56,032 bases of DNA from assembly GCA_016867715.1 (NCBI GenBank), contig VGIW01000011.1:1-56032 (forward strand), written 5' to 3'. Numbering within the stretch: position 1 is the stretch's first letter; every line of letters starts with the position of its first letter. The stretch is from Candidatus Eisenbacteria bacterium. GTDB lineage: Bacteria > Orphanbacterota > Orphanbacteria > Orphanbacterales > Orphanbacteraceae. Under the pieces are notes generated by a model. That model was not told the origin of the DNA, did not search any database, and saw only the letters and a list, made by a program, of their open reading frames with translations. Both the position numbers and the translations under genes were made by a program. Of the stretch, positions 1-6,603 are shown piece by piece.

Positions 1-289
1 GATGCGGGCAGGAGGCCCGCTCCTCCGGCGGGAGAAGAGCGCGCACCTCGCGCACGAAGTCGACAAACGCCACCCCCTCGGGGCAGCGCTCCTCGCACGC
101 GCCGCAGGTGAGGCACTTCCGCACGAGGATTCGGCCGTCGGCCTCGAGATCGGCGAGCGCGCGCGCGACGAGACGGCGCGGAGAGTGCCCATGCTCCAAC
201 TCGGCGAGGGGGCAGTTCCCGGTGCATTTCCCGCACGCGAGGCAGAGGGTCGCCTTTGTCCGCCTCGCCAGTTCTTCGAGCCGTATCAT
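1..289 (-). CDS. HdrC-like 4Fe-4S protein (partial, runs off left edge)
   Basis: The N-terminal 96 residues of a protein with two classic [4Fe-4S] motifs, CLACGKCTGNCP and CLTCGACEERCP, about 45 residues apart. This arrangement is that of heterodisulfide reductase subunit C and related electron-transfer proteins, which pass electrons between an HdrA-like flavoprotein and an HdrB-type partner. The ATG at 289 overlaps the stop of the preceding GltD/FlpD fusion gene as ATGA, so translation is probably coupled and the two products likely form one complex. The C-terminus lies outside the window, so an HdrC-HdrB (CCG domain) fusion cannot be excluded. The family call is firm; the exact partner is inferred from context. 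Confidence 0.8.
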   Translation of the reverse strand, partial: MIRLEELARRTKATLCLACGKCTGNCPLAELEHGHSPRRLVARALADLEADGRILVRKCLTCGACEERCPEGVAFVDFVREVRALLPPEERASCPH

Positions 290-2601
290 GATCGTCCCCC
301 CGCGCCGACTAGATCATTGAGAATTAAAGGATCGCCCTCGCGGCCTTCCGACCAGTCGCTCCGCACGCGATCCGGGTCGATTCCGCACATCCGGAGAAGC
401 GCGCGGGCAAGCTCGACCTGATCGGCGGCGATGCCGGCCCCGTGCTCGAATCGGCACCGTTCCTCGGCGCAGCCGGCGACGAGGACCTCTTCCGCTCCGG
501 CGTGAATCAGCTTGAGAATCGTCCCCGCCTCGAGCTGCCCGACGCATGAAAGGCGGATGATCTCGACCCCATCGTGGGGCTCCTCCGCCGCCGGCGCGAG
601 ACAGCCCCCGCGCCGCTGGCACGTGATCACGACGCTTCTCCCGACCTTCCGGTCCGGTGAGGCGTCGGTCACTGAGTCGAGGATCCAGTTCTTCGAGAAC
701 GGCTCGATCTCCGCCGCGCCGGTCGAGCAGACCGAGACGCAGAGGCCGCACCCGCGGCAGAGCGTCGGGTCGATGCGGCTCACCGGTTCCTGGTCCTTGC
801 CGGGAACGAGGCGCGGCGCGCGGAAGGCGCACACCTCGATGCATCGCCCGCACCCCCGGCAGAGTCTCTCGTCGACGCGCGACTTGACGAGCCCAACAGT
901 GACCGAAATCGGCGAGTCTTCCTTGCCGTCGGATTCCACCTGGAGCATTCCGCGCGCTTCGCTCTCCCGCGCCTCCGCGGGCGTTCCCTCGCGCGGCGTG
1001 CGGAGCAGAAGATCGATCGACGCGATCCTCTCCCCGTTCGTCGCCGCGCTTCGAACGAGCACGTGGCGGCGCGGACACGTGGAGACGCACGTGTGGCACT
1101 CGAAGCAGGGTCCGCACCGGAGACAGCGCGACGCCTCGTCGATCGCGTCCTCGGCGGTGAACGCGAGCTCGACCTCCTCGAAGCCGCTCCGTTCGGAGAG
1201 CGAGAGCTCCGGCGCGTGCGCGCGCTCGTGGCGGTCGGGCGAAGGATCGGGGAGCCCGACCTCCCAGCGCGCGGCCGGCGCGGGGAACGCGCGAAGAAGC
1301 GAATCGGGTCCCTCTTCGATCAACCGCTGGATCGCGCGCGCCGCGCGGTGGCCGGCCGCGATCGCCTCGATCACCGTCGCGGGTCCGGTGACCGCGTCGC
1401 CTCCCGCGAACACGCGTCCGATGCGCGTGAGGCCGGTCTCATCGGAAACGATCAAGCACCCGCTCCGGTCGACCGAGGACTCGTAGCGGCTGCCGAGGAA
1501 CGGGAGGTTCGGCTCCTGCCCGATCGAGGCGATCACCGCGTCGGTGCGGAGCGTGAACTCGGATCCGGAGACTGGGATCGGGCGGCGCCGTCCGCTCGCG
1601 TCCGGCTCCCCGAGGCGCACCTCAAGACACTCAAGCGCGACGACCCTCCCGTTCTCCACCTTGAGCGCGTTCGGCGCGGTGAGGAAGCGGAAGCCGACTC
1701 CTTCCGCCTCCGCAGCGCGGATCTCCTCCTCGACCGCGGGCATCTCTTCCTTCGAACGTCGATAGACGATGTCCGCACTTCTCGCTCCGAGGCGGAGCGC
1801 GGTTCGTGCGGCATCGATCGCGCTGCTCCCGCCCCCGATCACGAGCACGCGTTCTCCGCACGGCGTTCGATCCCCTTCGTTCGCCCTCTTGAGGAAAGCG
1901 AGAGCGTCCTCGACCCCCTGGATCTCTCCCTCGCCGTGGAGCCCGAGGCGGCGGCTCTTCATCGCGCCGACGGCGAGAAAGACCGCCGCGTGTCCCTTCG
2001 CGAGAAGCTCGTCGAGACCGACATCCCGTCCGAGCACGGTGTTCGTTCGGACCTGGACCGAGGGACCGAGAAGCGCGTCGATCTCGCGGTCGAGAACCTC
2101 CGGAGGGAGGCGATAGTCGGGGATTCCGTAGCGAAGCATGCCGCCGAGCTTGGATTCCGATTCGATCAGCGTGACGCCGAACCCCGCCCTCGCGAGATCG
2201 TAGGCGGCGGTGATCCCTCCCGGTCCCGAACCGACGACCGCGATCCGCTCCTCGCGGAAGGGTTTCGGGGGGAGAAGGGGAGGCGGCAGTTCCGCCGCGT
2301 AATCCGCCACGAAGCGCTTCAGCGCGCGGATCGAAACCGCTCCGTCGACGTTGTTCCGCCGGCACACCGATTCGCACGGATGGTTGCAGACGCGACCGCA
2401 CACTCCGGGGAGAGGGCACCTGTCGCGCACGACGCCGAGCGCCTCGACGAATCGGCCTTCGGCGATGAGCGATACGTACCCCTTGACGTTGACGCCGGCG
2501 GGGCATGCCAGCGTGCAGGGGGACGGGCTGATCCGTTCGATCTCCAGCTCCGTTCCCTTCTCGAAGATCAGCTTGGCTTGCTCAAGGGTTGCGAGCTCCA
2601 T
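286..2601 (-). CDS. GltD-like FAD/NAD(P) oxidoreductase fused to ferredoxin and FlpD/MvhD domains
   Basis: A 771-residue fusion. Residues ~20-100 form the cysteine-rich N-terminal Fe-S domain of glutamate-synthase small subunits. Residues ~120-430 are the pyridine nucleotide-disulfide oxidoreductase domain, with an FAD-binding VVGSGPGG at 122 and a second dinucleotide motif VIGGGSSAIDAA near 254. A linker holds six cysteines (C493 to C509). Two [4Fe-4S] motifs follow at 581-591 and 615-625. Residues ~656-750 match FlpD/MvhD, the hydrogenase/heterodisulfide-reductase iron-sulfur adaptor (C661, C667, C686, C711, C716). The likely role is NAD(P)H-linked electron transfer between the upstream 2-oxoacid:ferredoxin oxidoreductase and the downstream HdrC-like protein. 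The ATG at 2601 is preceded by GAAGGAG; the open frame extends upstream but would run into korC. The reaction is inferred. Confidence 0.85.
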   Translation of the reverse strand: MELATLEQAKLIFEKGTELEIERISPSPCTLACPAGVNVKGYVSLIAEGRFVEALGVVRDRCPLPGVCGRVCNHPCESVCRRNNVDGAVSIRALKRFVADYAAELPPPLLPPKPFREERIAVVGSGPGGITAAYDLARAGFGVTLIESESKLGGMLRYGIPDYRLPPEVLDREIDALLGPSVQVRTNTVLGRDVGLDELLAKGHAAVFLAVGAMKSRRLGLHGEGEIQGVEDALAFLKRANEGDRTPCGERVLVIGGGSSAIDAARTALRLGARSADIVYRRSKEEMPAVEEEIRAAEAEGVGFRFLTAPNALKVENGRVVALECLEVRLGEPDASGRRRPIPVSGSEFTLRTDAVIASIGQEPNLPFLGSRYESSVDRSGCLIVSDETGLTRIGRVFAGGDAVTGPATVIEAIAAGHRAARAIQRLIEEGPDSLLRAFPAPAARWEVGLPDPSPDRHERAHAPELSLSERSGFEEVELAFTAEDAIDEASRCLRCGPCFECHTCVSTCPRRHVLVRSAATNGERIASIDLLLRTPREGTPAEARESEARGMLQVESDGKEDSPISVTVGLVKSRVDERLCRGCGRCIEVCAFRAPRLVPGKDQEPVSRIDPTLCRGCGLCVSVCSTGAAEIEPFSKNWILDSVTDASPDRKVGRSVVITCQRRGGCLAPAAEEPHDGVEIIRLSCVGQLEAGTILKLIHAGAEEVLVAGCAEERCRFEHGAGIAADQVELARALLRMCGIDPDRVRSDWSEGREGDPLILNDLVGAGGRS

Positions 2602-2666
2602 TTCCGGCTCACTCCTTCGGGCTCGACCGGGACCGCCGGCCGCGCGCATTGCCCGGTTCCGCCCGA

Positions 2667-3230
2667 CTACGAGGCGGCCTCCGCCCTCGCGCCGGCGAGC
2701 TTCTCGCCGTGGGCGTAGCCTTGGTCGAATGCTTGCAGGTTGATCGTCTCGCTGCCGGGCGGCACCGATTCGCGGATCGCCGCCCGCGCGGCGTCTTTCT
2801 TCACCACTCCCGTGACGGCGGCCAGGAAGCCGCACATCACCATGTTCGCAGCGATGCGGCGTCCGATCGTCTCGGCGATCCGGGTGGCGGGGACGCCGAA
2901 GACTCGCGCGTCCTCGCCCGCCCGGAGGAATACGAGGTCCTCGTCGATGAGGAGCATTCCCCCCGGGCTCAGCTCGTCGCGGAACTTGCTGTACGATTCC
3001 TGCGACATGCAGACCAGGATCGACGGGCGCCGAATGTACGGGTAGTCGACCGGCTCATCGCAGAGGATGAGCTGCGCCGAGCACGCCGAGCCGCGCGCCT
3101 CCGGTCCGAAGCTCTGGTTGAACGTCGCGTGGCGTCCCTCGTGGATGGCAGCGGCGCGGCCGGTCACGTACGCGAGGAAGATGATCCCCTGTCCGCCGAA
3201 ACCGGAAACGCGGATTTCGGTTCTAGTCAT
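2667..3230 (-). CDS. korC: 2-oxoacid:ferredoxin oxidoreductase, gamma subunit
   Basis: A 187-residue gamma subunit of the 2-oxoglutarate/pyruvate:ferredoxin oxidoreductase family. The N-terminal SGFGGQGI motif and the following NQSFGPEARGS segment are typical. With the alpha and beta chains it decarboxylates a 2-oxoacid to the acyl-CoA and reduces ferredoxin in the cytoplasm. The ATG at 3230 overlaps the end of korB by 8 bp, and the GltD/FlpD fusion begins 65 bp downstream. The four-gene D-A-B-C arrangement and the subunit sizes fit KorABCD best, but a branched-chain (Vor-type) substrate cannot be excluded from sequence alone. Confidence 0.92.
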   Translation of the reverse strand: MTRTEIRVSGFGGQGIIFLAYVTGRAAAIHEGRHATFNQSFGPEARGSACSAQLILCDEPVDYPYIRRPSILVCMSQESYSKFRDELSPGGMLLIDEDLVFLRAGEDARVFGVPATRIAETIGRRIAANMVMCGFLAAVTGVVKKDAARAAIRESVPPGSETINLQAFDQGYAHGEKLAGARAEAAS

Positions 3231-4185
3231 GTCTCGCCTCCCGGTCGACCAGCGCTCTCTGCCCCGCGGATCGCATGTAGTAGTCCTTGCCGAGGCCGTA
3301 CTCCTTTCCGAGCGCTCTCTGCATGGCGGCGTCGAGGCTCTCGAGGAACGTCGGCTTTCCCGCGACGTCCACGAACTTCCCGATCACGATCTTCCCGCCG
3401 AACGTGATGTCCACGGTCGAAGGATCGGCGCCGTGGCGAATCTCGCAGTTGTCCCGATACGACCCGAGAACCTCGATCGAGGTGCCGAGCTTATTTCTTC
3501 TTGTGTAAAGTGTCGGGCACGGGGCGATCACCTCGACGAACGTGAAGCCCGGTTTCGTTAGTGCTTCGAGGATCGAGTTCGTCAAGCGCCGCACGTGGAG
3601 AGAGGTCCAGCGGGCGACGTAGACCGCGCCGCTTGAGGCGGCGAGCGCCGGCAGATTGAACGGATGCTCAAAGTTCCCGAAGGGGGTCGTCGTCGAGAGC
3701 GCGGAGACCGGCGTCCCCGGACCGACCTGTCCTCCGGTCATCGCGTAGTTGAAGTTGTTGATACAGATCACCGTGAGATCGACGTTCCTGCGGGCGGCGT
3801 GGATGAAGTGGTTTCCCCCGATCGCGATGAGATCCCCGTCGCCCGAGATCACGACCACTTTGAGCTTCCGGTTCGAGAGGTGGAGGCCCGTGGCGAAGGG
3901 GATCGGGCGGCCGTGCGTCGTATGGAAGGAATCGAGCTTGATGTACCCCGCGACGCGCCCGGAACAGCCGATTCCGGAGACGACAGCGACCCGGTCGAGG
4001 TCGAAGGCGCCCTTCTTGAGGGCGTCGGCGAAGCACGTCACCACCGTTCCGATGCCGCATCCCGGGCACCAGATGTGCGGGAAGCGGTCCATCCGAAGGA
4101 ACGGCTCCATCGGATGGCGGGGTTCCAGAATCGTCTCCTGTTCCGCGGTCGCGGAGCCTCGCGCGTTCTTGTTCGCGTCTCTCAC
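3223..4185 (-). CDS. korB: 2-oxoacid:ferredoxin oxidoreductase, beta subunit (TPP-binding)
   Basis: A 320-residue beta chain. It shows the CPGCG motif (C40, C43), GIGCSG (C74) and a further cysteine in APCP, which together ligate the proximal [4Fe-4S] cluster. The thiamine-diphosphate motif is visible as GDGD at 115-118 followed by NNFNYAMTGGQ at 143-153. The GTG at 4185 is chosen because it overlaps the korA stop as GTGA and has AAGGAG eight bases upstream; an internal ATG 25 codons later would give a protein closer to the usual family N-terminus and remains possible. It is the catalytic partner of the adjacent alpha subunit. Confidence 0.93.
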   Translation of the reverse strand: MRDANKNARGSATAEQETILEPRHPMEPFLRMDRFPHIWCPGCGIGTVVTCFADALKKGAFDLDRVAVVSGIGCSGRVAGYIKLDSFHTTHGRPIPFATGLHLSNRKLKVVVISGDGDLIAIGGNHFIHAARRNVDLTVICINNFNYAMTGGQVGPGTPVSALSTTTPFGNFEHPFNLPALAASSGAVYVARWTSLHVRRLTNSILEALTKPGFTFVEVIAPCPTLYTRRNKLGTSIEVLGSYRDNCEIRHGADPSTVDITFGGKIVIGKFVDVAGKPTFLESLDAAMQRALGKEYGLGKDYYMRSAGQRALVDREARHD

Positions 4186-5393
4186 GGCTGCTTCTCCTTG
4201 CGCGGCTTCCTCGCGGGCTTCCGGGGCGCGCCGTTCCCGCGGAGACCCTCGCGAATGGCGTGATAGATCGTCTGCGGATCGTGCACCCAGCCGCCCGCGT
4301 GTGTGACGGAGATCGTCCGCGCCCCGCCGGCCGCGGCGCGTTCCACCTCGAGAACGATCTGCCCGAGGTTGATCTCTGGAACCACGAAAGCCTTCGTCCG
4401 CGCGGCGAGGTCGCGGATGAGCCCGCTCGGGAAAGGCCACACCGTGATGAGCCGGATCTCGCCGACGCGAAGGCCGTCGTCGAGCGCGGCGTCGATCGCG
4501 GCGCGGGCGACGCGCGAGGTGATGCCGTAGCTCACGACCACGACGTCGGCCTCGTCGAGCCTCTTACATTCGTAGTCGTGGATCTTCCCGGCGTTGTCGT
4601 CGATCTTCGCGCGAAGTCGGCGAACCAGCTTGTCCTGAGCCTCGGCCGTCATGACCGGGTAGCCCCGCTCGTCGTGGGTGAGGCCGGTCGTGTGGATGCG
4701 GTATCCCTCGCCGGCAGTCACCATGTCCGGCACCTTGTCGCCGTTCGCGGCGTAGGGGAGATATTCGCCGGGAGGGAGGGGGGAGAGCCGCCGCGGGACG
4801 ACCTCGATCTCGTCCGGCTCGGGAATGACGACCTTCTCGGTCATGTGGCCGACGCATTCGTCCATCATCACGAGGACCGGCACGCGATACTTTTCGGAAA
4901 GGTTGAATGCTTGAATGGTTCTGTTGAAACATTCCTGCGGCGAGTTCGGCGAGAGCGCGATGATCCCGTAATCGCCGTGGGATCCCCAGCGCGCCTGCAT
5001 CATGTCCTGTTGGCCGACCATCGTCGGAAGTCCGGTCGACGGCCCGCCGCGCTGCACGTTGGCGACGACGCAAGGGACCTCCATCATGATCCCGAGGCCG
5101 ATGTTCTCCATCATGAGGGAGAATCCCGGTCCGGAGGTGCAGGTCATCGCCTTCACCCCGCCCCAGGCGGCGCCGAGGATCGCCGCCATCGAGGCCATCT
5201 CGTCCTCCATCTGGATGAAGACGCCCCCGACCTTGGGGAACCGGCGCGCGATCCGCTCCGCGATCTCCGTCGAGGGGGTGATCGGATAGCCCGCGAAGAA
5301 GCGGCATCCGGCGGCGAGCGCCCCTTCGGCGCAGGCGTGGTCTCCGTCCAGGTAGTGCGCGCCAGTGAGAACTCCTTCTGGGGATGCCTTCAT
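4182..5393 (-). CDS. korA: 2-oxoacid:ferredoxin oxidoreductase, alpha subunit
   Basis: A 403-residue alpha chain. The start GYPITPSTEIAE and the EDEMASMAAILGAAWGG segment are diagnostic of KorA/VorB pyrimidine-binding domains, and the C-terminal half has the transketolase C-like domain. A lysine- and arginine-rich tail (last ~20 residues) follows. The ATG at 5393 overlaps the stop of the ferredoxin subunit as ATGA, and the gene overlaps korB as GTGA, so the four subunits are translationally coupled. The enzyme feeds low-potential electrons to ferredoxin, either oxidatively in the TCA cycle or reductively for carbon fixation. Confidence 0.93.
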   Translation of the reverse strand: MKASPEGVLTGAHYLDGDHACAEGALAAGCRFFAGYPITPSTEIAERIARRFPKVGGVFIQMEDEMASMAAILGAAWGGVKAMTCTSGPGFSLMMENIGLGIMMEVPCVVANVQRGGPSTGLPTMVGQQDMMQARWGSHGDYGIIALSPNSPQECFNRTIQAFNLSEKYRVPVLVMMDECVGHMTEKVVIPEPDEIEVVPRRLSPLPPGEYLPYAANGDKVPDMVTAGEGYRIHTTGLTHDERGYPVMTAEAQDKLVRRLRAKIDDNAGKIHDYECKRLDEADVVVVSYGITSRVARAAIDAALDDGLRVGEIRLITVWPFPSGLIRDLAARTKAFVVPEINLGQIVLEVERAAAGGARTISVTHAGGWVHDPQTIYHAIREGLRGNGAPRKPARKPRKEKQP

Positions 5394-5716
5394 GGGAGCA
5401 CCTCCTCGATCAGGGATTCGGCCGCCGAGGCGCCTCCGCCTTCCGGAACGGTGATGAAGATCGAGAACTCGGGGCAGAGCGTTTCGCAGAGGCGGCACGC
5501 GACGCACTCGTCGGCGCGCGCGATTTCGGGCGGGTGGTAGCCCTTCCGGTTGAAGCGCGAGGACATGCGGAGTACATCGAGCGGGCAGTACTCGACGCAG
5601 TAGGCGCAGCCTTTGCACCGCTCGACCAGGATATGGACCTCGCCGCGCGTCCTCCGGATGTCCGCGTCGTCGAGGGGTTTTCTCCAGAAACGTCTCGATT
5701 CCAGGTGCACCGCCAT
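5390..5716 (-). CDS. korD: 2-oxoacid:ferredoxin oxidoreductase, delta subunit (2x[4Fe-4S] ferredoxin)
   Basis: A 108-residue bacterial-type ferredoxin. Two motifs, CKGCAYCVEYCP and CVACRLCETLCP, each bind one [4Fe-4S] cluster. It is the first structural gene of the KOR set and shares its stop with the korA start (ATGA). The ATG at 5716 is preceded by AGGGAG; the open frame upstream into the MarR gene is not needed. In KorABCD enzymes this small subunit carries electrons from the catalytic cluster to external acceptors, here plausibly the FlpD-containing fusion encoded downstream. Confidence 0.9.
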   Translation of the reverse strand: MAVHLESRRFWRKPLDDADIRRTRGEVHILVERCKGCAYCVEYCPLDVLRMSSRFNRKGYHPPEIARADECVACRLCETLCPEFSIFITVPEGGGASAAESLIEEVLP

Positions 5717-5754
5717 AGTGCCCGTCTCCCTATGGCGGGCGAGCAAGAACAAGC

Positions 5755-6348
5755 TTACGGCATACTTGCCCTCCGCGCCCGCTCGTAAGGACAGTGACCG
5801 GTGACCCCGCGAACGGGGCACTCCCCTTCGTAGAACGCACCGCAGCGCAAACAGCTGCGGGTATCAATCATTTCTATACGGATCAATTCCGTAACGAACT
5901 TCTCGAGAAGCCGGGTGAACTCCCGGCTCTCCTCGGGGGTGAACGTGTCCAAAACCGGCTCGAGGGCGCGGAGTCGGCGCGCCTCGTACTCCTCGACGAG
6001 GATGCGCCCTTTCGGCGTGATCCGAAGACAGGTGTTCCGGCGGTCCCTTTCGGGGGTCACTCGACGGAGAAGCTCGAGCCGGGCGAGCTTGTCGATGTTC
6101 TTCGAGGCGGCCGGGGCGCTGACGCCGAGAAACGCAGCGATCTCTCCGACGAAATGGTCGCCGTTCATCGAGATCAGCTTGAGCAAGTGGACCTGGGAGG
6201 GGGAAAGGGACGCTTCGGCCGTCTCGCGGATCAGGCGTCTTTCGAGGATCTCCCGCACCGCGTTGCTGAGGACATGTGAGATGCGGAGAACCCGCCGGGC
6301 AAGGAAACCCCCGTTGCCTCCGGATGGGGGTCGGTTCGGTTCGATCAC
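5755..6348 (-). CDS. MarR-family regulator with C-terminal four-cysteine cluster
   Basis: A 197-residue winged-helix protein. The MarR DNA-binding core spans about residues 50-115, with the wing at TPERDRRNTCLRI. A C-terminal extension carries C166, C169, C177 and C186 in the spacing CX2CX7CX8C, which could hold an Fe-S cluster or zinc, or act as a thiol switch. The gene is the most upstream of the KOR/Hdr operon, only 38 bp before korD, so it probably controls that operon, perhaps in response to redox or oxygen; this is inference. The start is GTG at 6348, with a GGTGAGG-like site before it. Confidence 0.85.
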   Translation of the reverse strand: MIEPNRPPSGGNGGFLARRVLRISHVLSNAVREILERRLIRETAEASLSPSQVHLLKLISMNGDHFVGEIAAFLGVSAPAASKNIDKLARLELLRRVTPERDRRNTCLRITPKGRILVEEYEARRLRALEPVLDTFTPEESREFTRLLEKFVTELIRIEMIDTRSCLRCGAFYEGECPVRGVTGHCPYERARRASMP

Positions 6349-6403
6349 TGCTGCCTCACCTGCTGCGTCGCCCGGCCGACAAACGAGGGGATCTGTAACC
6401 CGG

Positions 6404-6419
6404 CTAAAGTTTGCCTTAG
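6404..6419 (-). promoter_or_regulatory. Imperfect palindrome upstream of the KOR-operon MarR gene (candidate operator)
   Basis: On the minus strand the site reads CTAAGGCAAACTTTAG, with half-sites CTAAGGCA and CTAAAGTT. It lies about 55 bp upstream of the MarR start and about 11 bp downstream of a TTGACG hexamer (6431-6436), i.e. where a promoter would place its -10 region. Size and position fit a MarR operator, but the symmetry is weak. Confidence 0.3.
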
Positions 6420-6521
6420 TTATCGATCGCCGTCAATTGTGGAATGGTGAAATCAGATATAAGAATCCCTTATGATCCCTTCGCAAGGGGAAAGCGTCCG
6501 AACGGAAAGATCCGCGCGGGG

Positions 6522-6550
6522 TTGACAGGTTCGCCCGCCCTCCCTATGCT
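6522..6550 (+). promoter_or_regulatory. Sigma-70 type promoter for the M6-like protein gene
   Basis: TTGACA (6522-6527), a 17-bp spacer and TATGCT (6545-6550). Transcription would start near 6557, about 47 bases before the TTG start codon at 6604. The -35 is a perfect consensus and the spacer is optimal. Confidence 0.75.
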
Positions 6551-6603
6551 CGGGACGCCCTCGGTTCCGGGGGCGCCGAGGGCGGTCGACCGGGGAGGGT
6601 CTC

